Notes: generated from the sequence alone by a model not told the origin. DNA of 9,833 nt from an uncultured Eubacteriales bacterium (GCA_900546075.1 URBH01000068.1:1-9833), one strand, 5' to 3'; positions 1 to 6,967 are shown, numbered from the stretch's first letter. Translations and numbers: made by a program.

Positions 1-1405
1 CCTTGGCGCGGCGGTTGGGGTTGGCCTTCAGCTCCAGCACCTCGGCGGTGAGGATGACCATTTCCAGCAGATTGTCCAGACCCTGGCCGGTCTTGGCGGA
101 GATGGGGCAGATTACGGTCTCGCCGCCCCATTCCTCGGGGATCAGGTCGTACTTGGTCAGCTGCTCCTTGATCTTGTCGGGGTTGGCGGTGGGCTTATCC
201 ATCTTGTTGATGGCGACGATAATGGGAACGTCCGCAGCCTTGGCGTGGTTGATGGACTCGATGGTCTGGGGCATAATGCCGTCGTCGGCGGCTACCACCA
301 GAATGGCGATGTCCGTGGACTTGGCGCCCCGGGCGCGCATGGAGGTAAAGGCCGCGTGGCCGGGGGTATCCAAAAACGTGACCATATTCCCGTTCACGTC
401 CACAGTGTACGCGCCGATGTGCTGGGTGATGCCACCGGCTTCTCCCGCGGTGACGGAGGTCTTGCGGATGGCGTCCAGCAGGGAGGTCTTGCCGTGGTCA
501 ACGTGACCCATGACCACCACCACAGGGGCGCGGGTCTCCAGCTCTTCGGCGGTGTCCACGTGGTCGTCGATGATCTGCTCTTCGATGGTGACGGTGACTT
601 CCTTCTCCACCTTGCAGCCCATCTCGGTGGCCACGAACTCGGCGGTGTCATAATCGATGGTCTGGTTGATGGCGGCCATGACGCCATTCTTCATCAGGCA
701 CTTGATGACCTCTCCGGCGGTCTTTTTCATCCGGGAAGCCAGCTCGCCCACGGTGATCTCGTCAGGAATCTTCACCGTCAGAGGTGCCTTCCGGGCGACC
801 TCCATTTGCAGGCGGCGCATTTTCTCCTGCTCCTCGTTCCGGGACTTGCTGCCCCGGAACTTACCGGTCTGCTGCTTGCTGCCCTGCTGACCCTTCTTGC
901 CGCCGATGCGCTGCTTGCCGCCCTGGTAATTCTGTACCCTCTCGGAGACCAGATTGTCCACGTCGGCAAAGCGTCCGGCGTTGACCTGCACGGCGGAGGT
1001 GTCCACCACCCGGCGCTCCCGCTTCCGCTCCGGCTCCTTGGGCTTGTCTGCCTTGGGCTGGGCATTTTGCTGGGCGGGCTGCTGGGGACGGGGCTGATTC
1101 TGAGGCTTTGCCTGCTGGGGCTTCGCCGCCTGCTGGGCTTCGGGCTTGGGCGCCTCGACCTTGGGGGCTTCGGGCTTGGGCGGCTCAGCCTTGGGGGCGG
1201 GCTTCACGGCAAACACCTGCTCCAAGGACGCGATCTGGTGGGTCTGGGTCATGTGGTCAAACACCAGATTCAGTTCCTCATCGGTGAGTACCTGGGTATT
1301 GGACTTGGGCTTCTGAAAATACTTGGAGATGATGTCCGCGATCACCTTCGGCGCAACGCCGAAATCCGTCGCGACCTCCTTCAAACGATACTTCACTAAA
1401 CTCAT
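1..1405 (-). CDS. infB: Translation initiation factor IF-2, N-terminal 468 codons (3' end outside window)
   Basis: IF-2 is the GTPase that brings fMet-tRNA to the 30S subunit and promotes 50S joining. The visible part reads: an IF2_N helical domain at about residues 1-55 (starts MSLVKYRLKEVATDFGV), a Pro/Ala/Lys/Gln-rich disordered linker at about 68-125 with degenerate PKPEAPKVEAPKPEA-type repeats, a basic Gly/Gln/Lys stretch, a second IF2_N domain at about 205-258, and most of the G domain from about 295. All GTPase motifs are intact: G1 GHVDHGKT (300-307), G2 GITQHIGAY (325-333), G3 DTPGH (346-350), G4 NKMD (400-403), G5 SAK (436-438). The ATG at 1405-1403 follows GGAGGTG (1417-1423) with an 11-base spacer. 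The frame is open to base 1, so the beta-barrel and fMet-tRNA-binding domains lie beyond the edge. It is last of the visible rimP operon genes, 77 bases after ylxQ. Confidence 0.98.
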   Translation of the reverse strand, partial: MSLVKYRLKEVATDFGVAPKVIADIISKYFQKPKSNTQVLTDEELNLVFDHMTQTHQIASLEQVFAVKPAPKAEPPKPEAPKVEAPKPEAQQAAKPQQAKPQNQPRPQQPAQQNAQPKADKPKEPERKRERRVVDTSAVQVNAGRFADVDNLVSERVQNYQGGKQRIGGKKGQQGSKQQTGKFRGSKSRNEEQEKMRRLQMEVARKAPLTVKIPDEITVGELASRMKKTAGEVIKCLMKNGVMAAINQTIDYDTAEFVATEMGCKVEKEVTVTIEEQIIDDHVDTAEELETRAPVVVVMGHVDHGKTSLLDAIRKTSVTAGEAGGITQHIGAYTVDVNGNMVTFLDTPGHAAFTSMRARGAKSTDIAILVVAADDGIMPQTIESINHAKAADVPIIVAINKMDKPTANPDKIKEQLTKYDLIPEEWGGETVICPISAKTGQGLDNLLEMVILTAEVLELKANPNRRAK

Positions 1406-1433
1406 ACGATAAAACGCACCTCCAAAATATGAC

Positions 1434-1478
1434 AAGCGGAAAGCAGAGGGGGATGTACTTTTTTTCTGCTTACTGCTT
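1434..1478 (-). promoter_or_regulatory. Imperfect inverted repeat in the ylxQ-infB intercistronic gap
   Basis: Two 14-base arms (1465-1478 and 1434-1447) are complementary at 12 of 14 positions, around a 17-base A-rich then C-rich loop. In the mRNA this hairpin would sit just 3' of the ylxQ stop and about 10 bases before the infB Shine-Dalgarno. It could be an mRNA-processing or translation-control hairpin. No T-run follows it, so it is not a standard terminator, and infB must be transcribed through it because no convincing promoter was seen in the gap. The function is inferred only from position. Confidence 0.35.
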
Positions 1479-1482
1479 AAAA

Positions 1483-1902
1483 CTACGACTTCTTTTTCCC
1501 TTTACGCACATTTTTTACGTGGGCTTTCGCTTCGGCCTGATGCTTTTTGACCTTCTCGGCCTTGGCGGAAAGCACTTCCAGGGCTTCCCGGTTTTTCTCC
1601 GGTTCGCCGAGCGCCGTCAGCAGGGACAGCGCCAGCCGGACGTCCGTCACGGCGGCGATGGCCAGGCTGGTTCGGCCGATGGCGAAGCCCATTTCCTCTT
1701 TGGTGGATTTCAGGCGAACGCACTGCTGGTCGGTTCCGGCGGCGAAGGATTTTGCCCGGCGCCAGGTGTGATCGGAAGCGTCGGCGGCGACCAGAATCAG
1801 GTACGCCTTTCCCGCCCGGGCAATGGCGCCCACCGGCTCCTCGCCCAGCTCCGCCATGCCGCCCTTGCGGGCTATGGACAGATATTGCAGCGCCTTATCC
1901 AT
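1483..1902 (-). CDS. ylxQ: L7Ae/L30e-fold putative RNA-binding protein YlxQ
   Basis: YlxQ belongs to the ribosomal protein L7Ae/L30e/S12e family, small single-domain proteins that generally bind kink-turn RNA; its exact cellular role is not settled. The 139-residue product has the family core: a start like MDKALQYLSIARKGG, a central ILVAADASDHT segment and the GRTSLAIAAVTD stretch near the end of the fold. It is longer than the usual ~100 residues because of a charged Lys/Ala/Glu-rich tail from about residue 100, ending in KGKKKS. This tail is probably helical and could add nonspecific RNA affinity. The ATG overlaps the ylxR stop by eight bases (ATGGATAA), with AAGGAG seven bases upstream, implying translational coupling. 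The position between ylxR and infB is the standard Firmicutes arrangement and supports the assignment. Confidence 0.9.
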   Translation of the reverse strand: MDKALQYLSIARKGGMAELGEEPVGAIARAGKAYLILVAADASDHTWRRAKSFAAGTDQQCVRLKSTKEEMGFAIGRTSLAIAAVTDVRLALSLLTALGEPEKNREALEVLSAKAEKVKKHQAEAKAHVKNVRKGKKKS

Positions 1903-2158
1903 TCTCCATCTCCTTTTCCAGCCGCCCGTAGACCTCCTCCGGGATGGTCACCTCCAGGCTGCGATCCAGCGCTTTGGAGCGGATGGCCTTTTTCAGGCAC
2001 TCGGGGTTGGGGCAGATGTACGCGCCCCGGCCGTTTTTCTTGCCGCCGAAGTCCAGGCTGACCTCGCCCTCGGGGCTGCGGACGACCCGGATCAGCTCCC
2101 GCTTGGCCTTCCGTTCCCGGCAGCCCATACACTGCCTCTGGGGAATTTTCTTCTGCAT
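1895..2158 (-). CDS. ylxR: YlxR family RNA-binding protein (RnpM)
   Basis: This small (87-residue) basic protein has the YlxR signature: CMGCRERKAKRELIRVV near the N-terminus and the GRGAYICPNPECL segment at about 48-60, which forms the positively charged RNA-binding cleft. From the literature as I recall it, the Bacillus subtilis homologue binds RNase P RNA and modulates its activity, hence the name RnpM. The Cys pairs (CxxC at residues 10-13 and C54/C59) look like a possible metal site, but this is only inference. The start ATG follows AAGGAGG with a seven-base spacer. It lies 28 bases after nusA and overlaps ylxQ by eight bases, so it is co-transcribed in the rimP operon. Confidence 0.93.
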   Translation of the reverse strand: MQKKIPQRQCMGCRERKAKRELIRVVRSPEGEVSLDFGGKKNGRGAYICPNPECLKKAIRSKALDRSLEVTIPEEVYGRLEKEMENG

Positions 2159-2186
2159 CGAACTGCCTCCTTATCGCTCCGGATTT

Positions 2187-3320
2187 TTATGCTTCCTCCG
2201 TCTCCTCGGCGGGTTCGGCCTGGGAGGCGGGCTTGATGTCGATCTTATAGCCGGTCAGGCGGGCGGCCAGGCGGGCGTTCTGACCCTCCTTGCCGATGGC
2301 CAGGGACAGCTGATCGTCGGGGACAATCACCCGGCAGGCCTTCTGACCGGGAATCAGGCTGACGTCAATGACATCCGCGGGGCTGAGGGCAGCCCGGACG
2401 TACTGGCAGGGGTCTTCGCTCCATACCACGATGTCGATCTTCTCGCCGCCCAGCTCCTTCACGACGGCGCCAACCCGTCCGCCGTGAGGGCCGACGCAGG
2501 CGCCCACGGGGTCGATGCCCTCCATGGCGGCGCGAACCGCCATCTTGGAGCGGGAGCCGGCTTCCCGGGCGATATTGCGGATCTCCACCTGACCGTCGGC
2601 AATCTCCGGGGTCTCCAGCTCGAACAGCCGGCGCACCAGATTGGGATGGGTGCGGGAAACCCGGATCACCGGGCCGCGGCCCATTTTGTGAACCTCCAGC
2701 ACGTACACCCGAAGCATATCGCCCTCGTGGTGAGTTTCGCCGGGAATCTGCTCGCCGGCCTGGAGCACGGCGTCGGAGGTATCATTACCCTGACCGATGC
2801 GCAGGAACATGTCGCCGGTGGTGGGATCGATGCGCAGCACGGTGCCGGTCATCAGCTCCTGTGCCTTGTTGGAATAGCTTTCGTAAGCCACGCCCCGCTC
2901 GGCTTCCCGGATACCCTGGATGACCACCTGCTTGGCGGTCTGGGCGGCGATGCGGCCGAATTTCTGGATGTCCACGGGGATGTTCACCGGGTCGCCCACC
3001 TGGACGTCGGGGTTATAGTTCCGGGCGGCGTCAATGGGGATCTCCAGGGCGGTATCCTCCACTTCCTCCACGGCGGTCTTGACGATGTGCATGGAAAGAC
3101 CTTTCTCGCTCAGGTCAACCACCACGTTGTCCGCCGGGACGTCCCGGCGATCCTCCCGGTCTTTCCGGTAGGCGTTGGTCAGCGCCTGCTTCAGGCGCTC
3201 CACCATATAGTCCACAGGGATGCCCTTGAGCTTTTCCAGCTCCCGCAGGGACGCGAAAATCTCCGCGCCGATGTCCACCTTGGGGGCTTCCGCCTGCTTT
3301 TTGGCTGTCTTTCTTGCCAT
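2187..3320 (-). CDS. nusA: Transcription termination/antitermination factor NusA
   Basis: NusA binds RNA polymerase and nascent RNA and controls pausing, termination and antitermination. The 377-residue protein shows an N-terminal polymerase-binding domain at about 17-145, an S1 RNA-binding domain at about 152-217 (GTVLRI ... VYVLEVHK), KH1 at about 225-300 (SRTHPNLVRRLFELETPEI; VGPHGGRVGAVVKELGGEKID), and KH2 at about 300-363 ending IGKEGQNARLAARLTGYKIDI. It ends with a short Glu/Ala-rich tail and lacks the C-terminal acidic repeats of enterobacterial NusA, as is normal in Firmicutes. A short Lys/Ala-rich extension (about 15 residues) precedes the usual start. The ATG lies ten bases from AGGAGG (3331-3336), and the gap from rimP is 17 bases. 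Confidence 0.98.
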   Translation of the reverse strand: MARKTAKKQAEAPKVDIGAEIFASLRELEKLKGIPVDYMVERLKQALTNAYRKDREDRRDVPADNVVVDLSEKGLSMHIVKTAVEEVEDTALEIPIDAARNYNPDVQVGDPVNIPVDIQKFGRIAAQTAKQVVIQGIREAERGVAYESYSNKAQELMTGTVLRIDPTTGDMFLRIGQGNDTSDAVLQAGEQIPGETHHEGDMLRVYVLEVHKMGRGPVIRVSRTHPNLVRRLFELETPEIADGQVEIRNIAREAGSRSKMAVRAAMEGIDPVGACVGPHGGRVGAVVKELGGEKIDIVVWSEDPCQYVRAALSPADVIDVSLIPGQKACRVIVPDDQLSLAIGKEGQNARLAARLTGYKIDIKPASQAEPAEETEEA

Positions 3321-3337
3321 TTTATTCTGTCCTCCTA

Positions 3338-3790
3338 TCAGAATTCCACGCGAAGCCGCACCAGCGCGACCTCGGATTTTTCAAACGTTACGGTTTCCTT
3401 CCCCGCTTCCACGGTCAGCCTGCCGTCCTCGTAACCGCGCAGGACGCAGGGAATTTCCTTCATGCCGTTTCTGGGGCGGTAGAGCTTGACGGTGATGGGG
3501 CTGCCCAGATATTTCTGAAAATCGGACGGCCGCTTCAGCACCCGTTCCAGTCCGGCGGAGCAGACCTCAAAATGGTAGGAGCCGGGAATCGGATCCTTCT
3601 CGTCCAGAATGGGGTCAACGGCGCGGGAGATGGCCTCGCAGTCGTTGATGTCCACGCCGCCGTCCTTGTCAATATACAGCCGCAGGAAATATTCGCTGCC
3701 CTCCCGGACGTATTCCACGTCCCAAAGCGCGCAGCCGTGTTCTTTCACGATGGGTTCGGCGAAGGCCGCCACCTGTTCGGTAACTTTCAT
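3338..3790 (-). CDS. rimP: Ribosome maturation factor RimP
   Basis: RimP assists assembly of the 30S ribosomal subunit. The 150-residue protein has the normal length and both domains: an N-terminal alpha/beta domain with the hallmark LRLYIDKDGGVDINDCEAIS (36-55) and EVCSAGLERVLKRPSDF (75-91), then a C-terminal SH3-like barrel (about 92-150, VKLYRPRNGMKEIPCVLRGYED). It is the first gene of the operon rimP-nusA-ylxR-ylxQ-infB, preceded by a promoter at 3915-3943 and a structured leader. AAAGGG shortly before the ATG is a modest ribosome binding site compared with the GGAGG sites of its neighbours, so the leader may influence its translation. Confidence 0.97.
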   Translation of the reverse strand: MKVTEQVAAFAEPIVKEHGCALWDVEYVREGSEYFLRLYIDKDGGVDINDCEAISRAVDPILDEKDPIPGSYHFEVCSAGLERVLKRPSDFQKYLGSPITVKLYRPRNGMKEIPCVLRGYEDGRLTVEAGKETVTFEKSEVALVRLRVEF

Positions 3791-3816
3791 GGATACACCC
3801 TTTCCCTGGGGTCTTT

Positions 3817-3842
3817 CCGAAAGGGCGTTCGCGTCCTTTCAG
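3817..3842 (-). promoter_or_regulatory. Second rimP leader hairpin
   Basis: On the minus strand the segment starts CTGAAAGG and ends CCTTTCGG. This gives an eight-pair stem (one U-G pair), then an A-C mismatch, two more pairs and a CGAA loop. It lies 26 bases before the rimP ATG, just upstream of the ribosome binding site, and might influence rimP translation. It is not followed by a T-run. Function is unknown. Confidence 0.4.
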
Positions 3843-3861
3843 ATACGACCTAAATCAGCAA

Positions 3862-3889
3862 GAAAGAGAGGCGCTCGCGCCTCTCTTTC
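3862..3889 (-). promoter_or_regulatory. Perfect 12-bp leader hairpin of the rimP operon
   Basis: The arms 3862-3873 (GAAAGAGAGGCG) and 3878-3889 are perfectly complementary around a four-base centre. In the transcript the hairpin begins about 20 bases after the predicted start site and would be very stable. After it the minus strand reads TTGCTGATTTAGG, so there is no U-tract of the length expected for an intrinsic terminator. It could protect the 5' end, be a processing site, or be part of a NusA/IF2 operon control element; none of these is shown by the sequence. Confidence 0.5.
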
Positions 3890-3914
3890 CTACCTTCTAC
3901 CTGTTTACGTTAGC

Positions 3915-3943
3915 ATTATATCACTGTTTTCCCTGTTTGGCAA
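3915..3943 (-). promoter_or_regulatory. Sigma-A-type promoter of the rimP-nusA-infB operon
   Basis: Reading the minus strand, -35 TTGCCA (3938-3943), an exactly 17-base spacer and a perfect -10 TATAAT (3915-3920). Transcription would start near 3908, giving a leader of about 118 bases before the rimP ATG. A run of seven A about 30 bases above the -35 might act as a weak upstream element. The match is strong and the site sits between two operons, so this is the best-supported minus-strand promoter in the window. Confidence 0.85.
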
Positions 3944-3989
3944 GAGGGTTGTCACAAATTCCGGGACTTTTTTTCAACATTTTGACCAA

Positions 3990-4871
3990 TCAACGCCCGT
4001 TTTCCCGTTCCTTCACCAGCATGGGGGTGAACATGGGCTTGCCGAAGCGGGTGACGAAGCGCTGGCATTTTACCAGGAACGCATAGTATACGTTGTACCC
4101 GCAGCTCAGCATTGTCTCCGCGTTGGCCATGCCCTTGGCGAGAATCACGTCCGCGCCCGACAGCGCCGCAGCGGCTTCCTCGCTCAGCATATCCAGCTGG
4201 GTGCCCGCCACCCGGTTGCCATTGTCGATCACCGGGAAGGGGATACCCACAGCGGCGGCATCCTCCCGGGTCGCGTCGTTCTGGGCGATGGCGCCCCGGA
4301 CGCAGAAGGTGACGGAAATATCCGGATACGCCGCCGCGATGGCCTCGGCCAGCACCCGGTCAAAGCCGATCTCTCCGGCGTTGTCCGTCAGATACACCAG
4401 CTTCCCGCCCCGGCGCAAATCCCGGCAAAGGTAAGCGTACACCTGATCGTCCAGCTCCATTTCCAGCGCCTTATCCAGCATTTCCTCCAGCTTTTCAAAG
4501 CTGACCTGCCCCTGCAAGGCGGAAAAATCCAAGTAATTGCCCAGAATGGCAAATTGCAGCCCCGCGAAAACCGGGTCCTTTGCGCCGGTGACTTTCTCCC
4601 GGATCGCGGGAAGCCGCTCCAGCACGAAGCGGTTGGAATCCAGCTTTTCCTGACGGAAGCGGTCGTAGTCAAGGCCGTACATGTCGTGAAGCAGGTCGGC
4701 GATCTTCGGCCCGAACCAGGGGGAGGATACCCCCTCCGGCGCGGACAGGTACAGCTTCATGATCTCTTTGGCAAAGGCCATTGCCTGCTCCTCCGTCCCC
4801 AGGGTCTGGGCGAGGGCGATGTTCCGCCGCAGAAGGCATTGCAGGCAGTAAGTGTCGATTGGGATACTCAT
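3990..4871 (-). CDS. DUF89 / ARMT1-like metal-dependent damage-control phosphatase
   Basis: DUF89 proteins are metal-dependent phosphatases proposed to remove harmful or damaged phosphorylated metabolites; the substrate of this one is unknown. The 293-residue product shows the family signatures: an N-terminal CxxC (Cys9, Cys12; typical of the prokaryotic subgroup), GNYLDF (111-116), the metal-site motif TDNAGEI (162-168), VRG (191-193), DNGNRVAGTQL (216-226), AKGMANAET (245-253) and VKC (267-269). The core acidic and Asn residues are all present, so it looks active. The ATG sits four bases after GGAGG (4876-4880), and the gene starts 13 bases after the HAD gene. It is the last gene of the murI operon; 199 bases separate it from rimP, which has its own promoter. 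No clear terminator was found after it. Confidence 0.88.
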   Translation of the reverse strand: MSIPIDTYCLQCLLRRNIALAQTLGTEEQAMAFAKEIMKLYLSAPEGVSSPWFGPKIADLLHDMYGLDYDRFRQEKLDSNRFVLERLPAIREKVTGAKDPVFAGLQFAILGNYLDFSALQGQVSFEKLEEMLDKALEMELDDQVYAYLCRDLRRGGKLVYLTDNAGEIGFDRVLAEAIAAAYPDISVTFCVRGAIAQNDATREDAAAVGIPFPVIDNGNRVAGTQLDMLSEEAAAALSGADVILAKGMANAETMLSCGYNVYYAFLVKCQRFVTRFGKPMFTPMLVKERENGR

Positions 4872-4884
4872 GGAACCTCCATAG

Positions 4885-5508
4885 TTATAGCTTTAGCAAT
4901 TCCTCAAAGGAATCGATTTTCCCGGCATACCCCGCCGGGGTGCCGAAGCCGTAACTTGCCCAGAGGAAGGGAACGCCCGCTTCCACCGTGGCCTCGTAAT
5001 CCCCCTGGGTGTCGCCGATGTAGGCGCAGGAGGTGATATGGTACTTCTCCATCAGGGTGCGGATGGTTTTTCCCTTGCTGGTGCCGGTGTCGCCGAAGCA
5101 CAGATGGCCGGTGATGCAGCCGGTCAGCCCCAGCTTGGAGATGCACAGCTCCGGGTAGCCCTGCTGGCTGTTGCTGACGATGAACAGGCGGTGGGTTTTC
5201 GCCAGTTCCTCCATTGTTTCCCGGACGCCGGGGTAGCCGATATGGCAGGGGTTTTCGTGGAGGTGGCGGTTTTCCGTCTCCATGCACCGCGCCATCAGGG
5301 CGTAGCGCTCTTTTTCCGGAAAGTCGGCAAACAGAACGTCGGCGATTTCCGTCATCACCCGGCCAAACAAGGGTTTCAGGGTTTCCGCCGTGATGCAGTA
5401 TTGGGAAAGCCCCTCCTTTTTCAGCTGGATGTTGTAGCCCTCCGCCACCAGCGCACGGGAATCCCAGAGGGTGCCGTCGATATCAAAAATCAGGCTCTCG
5501 TAATTCAT
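4885..5508 (-). CDS. HAD-superfamily hydrolase, subfamily IA (phosphoglycolate phosphatase-like)
   Basis: This 207-residue protein has all four haloacid-dehalogenase motifs: I DIDGTLWDS with nucleophile Asp9 and acid/base Asp11, II VSNS (111-114), III Lys in SKGKTI (144-149) and IV IGDTQGDYEA (164-173). A helical cap domain lies at about 15-95. The family mostly dephosphorylates small metabolites via an aspartyl-phosphate intermediate; the substrate cannot be told, although the motif-IV spacing and C1-type cap resemble phosphoglycolate phosphatase/beta-phosphoglucomutase relatives. The start is set at 5508 because it overlaps the udk stop as ATGA and is preceded by GGAGG; the frame continues open upstream but without homology to this family. 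It is translationally coupled to udk, and a second phosphatase gene follows 13 bases downstream. Confidence 0.9.
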   Translation of the reverse strand: MNYESLIFDIDGTLWDSRALVAEGYNIQLKKEGLSQYCITAETLKPLFGRVMTEIADVLFADFPEKERYALMARCMETENRHLHENPCHIGYPGVRETMEELAKTHRLFIVSNSQQGYPELCISKLGLTGCITGHLCFGDTGTSKGKTIRTLMEKYHITSCAYIGDTQGDYEATVEAGVPFLWASYGFGTPAGYAGKIDSFEELLKL

Positions 5509-6128
5509 GCTTCCTCCAGATGCCGCTGGATGCGGCCGATGATCATGTCCAGCGCCACCAGATTTTTTCCGCCCTCGGGGACGACGATGTTGGCGTACTT
5601 CTTGCTCGGCTCCACGTACCGCTCGTGCATGGGCTTGACCGTGTCCTGATACTGCTTGAGAACGCTTTCCAGGGTTCTGCCCCGCTTGTTCACGTCCCGC
5701 TTGATCCGGCGGCACAGGCGGATGTCCGCGTCGGTGTCCACGAAAATGCGGATGTCCATGAGGTTGCGCAGCTCCTCGTTCTCGAAAATCAGGATACCCT
5801 CCACGATGATGACCTTTTTCGGCACGATGTGGATGGTCTGCTCCGACCGGTTATGGATGGTGAAGTCGTACACCGGGCATTCGATGGTGTGTCCCCGGCG
5901 CAGCTCTTCCAGGTGATAGACCATCAGGCTGGTGTCGAAGGCGGCGGGCTCGTCGTAATTGAGCTGGCTGCGCTCCTCGTAGGTCATGTCGTCGTGGCGC
6001 TTATAGTAATTGTCGTGGCTGATGACCGTGACCATGCCCTCGAAGCGGGAGATCAGATTGTTCATCAGGGTGGTTTTGCCGCTGCCTGTGCCACCCGCAA
6101 TGCCGATGACCAGAATGTTGTCGTCCAT
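5505..6128 (-). CDS. udk: Uridine kinase
   Basis: Uridine kinase phosphorylates uridine (and cytidine) to UMP/CMP in pyrimidine salvage. The 207-residue product has the normal length, Walker A GGTGSGKTT (12-20), ISHDNYYK (36-43), the substrate-binding NYDEPAAFD stretch (57-65), CPVYDFTIHNR (84-94), VIIVEGILIF (107-115, Walker B-like) and the lid region IRLCRRIKRDVNKRGR (136-151). Relatives include the phosphoribulokinase/uridine kinase family as a whole; the YDEPAAFD and EGILIF motifs and length favour udk. The start at 6128 is chosen because GGAGG lies eight bases upstream; the in-frame ATG five codons earlier would place the Shine-Dalgarno inside the gene. It is 17 bases after murI. Confidence 0.93.
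   Translation of the reverse strand: MDDNILVIGIAGGTGSGKTTLMNNLISRFEGMVTVISHDNYYKRHDDMTYEERSQLNYDEPAAFDTSLMVYHLEELRRGHTIECPVYDFTIHNRSEQTIHIVPKKVIIVEGILIFENEELRNLMDIRIFVDTDADIRLCRRIKRDVNKRGRTLESVLKQYQDTVKPMHERYVEPSKKYANIVVPEGGKNLVALDMIIGRIQRHLEEA
5513..5517 (-). promoter_or_regulatory. Ribosome binding site of the HAD gene inside the udk 3' end
   Basis: GGAGG lies only four bases before the ATG and within the last codons of udk. With the ATGA stop/start overlap this fixes the HAD start and suggests that ribosomes finishing udk reinitiate there. Confidence 0.65.
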
Positions 6129-6136
6129 AATCTTTT

Positions 6137-6141
6137 CCTCC
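6137..6141 (-). promoter_or_regulatory. Ribosome binding site deciding the udk start
   Basis: GGAGG with an eight-base spacer (AAAAGATT) to the ATG at 6128. It rules against the in-frame ATG at 6143, which overlaps and precedes it. Confidence 0.75.
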
Positions 6142-6145
6142 ATAT

Positions 6146-6913
6146 CTATTGCGCTTCCAGAAGCGTTCGGGACAATGTAAGAATCCCTTCGTCCGGGAGA
6201 CTGTTGGTGAGGATGACCTCGCCTGTTCCGTTTTCCAGGAGGTCTGCCTCCGCCAACCGGCGGCGGGTCTCCCGGGCGGTGCCGTCGCCGCCGTCCAAAA
6301 GGGCGACGCCGCTTCCCAGCACCCGGGAAATGGCCTTCGCCGCGAAGGGATAATGGGTACACCCCAGCACCACCTCGTCCAGCTTTCCCTGATAGGGGGC
6401 GAACAGCTCCCGCAAAAGGGATTCGGCTTCCGGGGAATCCGCCTGCCCTCGCTCCACCAGCTCCACCAGCCCCGGTGCGGGGATTTTATAGACCCGGCAG
6501 CTTTGGTCGTAGCGGTGCATCAGCGCTTCAAATTTTTCCTCCCGCAAGGTCATGGGCGTGGCCATCACGCCGATGCCGCCGCCGTGGTACCGGTCATAGG
6601 CCAGCTTGAGGGCAGGCTCGATGCCGATGACGATGGTGTCCGGGTAGGCTTCCCGCAGATCGTGAATGGCGGCGGAGGTCGCGGTGTTGCAGGCCACCAC
6701 CAGCGCCTTGACCCCCCGTGCCATCAATCGCCGCGCCGCGGCGAAGGTGAGCGCTTCCACCTCGTCCTTGGTTTTGGTGCCGTAGGGGGCGTTGGCGGAG
6801 TCGCCGAAATAGAGATACCTCTCCCCGGGCATGAGGCGCCGCAGGTGCCGCAGTACGCTGATGCCGCCCACGCCGGAGTCAAAGACGGCAATAAAATCTT
6901 CTTTGGTGTTCAT
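6146..6913 (-). CDS. murI: Glutamate racemase
   Basis: MurI converts L-glutamate to D-glutamate for peptidoglycan stem peptides, without a cofactor, using two cysteines. Both are present in the expected places: Cys75 in VACNTATS and Cys185 in GCTHYPF. The N-terminal FDSGVGGISVL (11-21, catalytic-site Asp12/Ser13) and FGDSANAPYGTK (36-47) are classical. The 255-residue length is typical. The ATG at 6913 follows AGGTGA, and a promoter lies about 55 bases upstream. It leads the operon murI-udk-HAD-DUF89. There is no obvious pathway link between cell-wall D-Glu and uridine salvage, so the grouping may just reflect shared housekeeping expression. Confidence 0.97.
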   Translation of the reverse strand: MNTKEDFIAVFDSGVGGISVLRHLRRLMPGERYLYFGDSANAPYGTKTKDEVEALTFAAARRLMARGVKALVVACNTATSAAIHDLREAYPDTIVIGIEPALKLAYDRYHGGGIGVMATPMTLREEKFEALMHRYDQSCRVYKIPAPGLVELVERGQADSPEAESLLRELFAPYQGKLDEVVLGCTHYPFAAKAISRVLGSGVALLDGGDGTARETRRRLAEADLLENGTGEVILTNSLPDEGILTLSRTLLEAQ

Positions 6914-6934
6914 GGCTTCACCTGGTCATCTTCC

Positions 6935-6956
6935 GGGGCGGGCGCGTGGCCGCCCC
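6935..6956 (-). promoter_or_regulatory. GC-rich hairpin in the murI leader
   Basis: A seven-pair all-GC stem (GGGGCGG with CCGCCCC) around an eight-base loop lies between the murI promoter and its ribosome binding site. It has no U-tract and is not a terminator by itself; a role in mRNA stability or murI translation is possible but unproven. Confidence 0.35.
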
Positions 6957-6967
6957 ATGTTTTCTAT

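Noticed and set aside
245..1399. 384-codon plus-strand frame opposite infB
   Set aside because: It lies wholly antisense to infB, whose protein has every IF2 GTPase motif. The plus-strand product is a Gly/His/Leu-rich shadow caused by high GC at third positions.
1944..3434. 496-codon plus-strand frame opposite nusA and ylxR
   Set aside because: Antisense shadow of two well-identified genes in a GC-rich genome; no recognisable domain and no proper start signals.
3862..3889. Intrinsic terminator for the murI operon or attenuator for rimP
   Set aside because: The stem is excellent but no T-run follows on either strand, and it lies downstream of the rimP promoter, so it is listed as a leader hairpin instead.
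3609..5036. 475-codon plus-strand frame opposite rimP and the DUF89 gene
   Set aside because: It crosses the promoter and leader of the rimP operon and is antisense to conserved genes; no family resemblance.
4885..5715. Longer HAD protein starting at 5715
   Set aside because: The extra 69 codons are the out-of-frame 3' end of udk and look low-complexity; the ATGA overlap and GGAGG fix the start at 5508.
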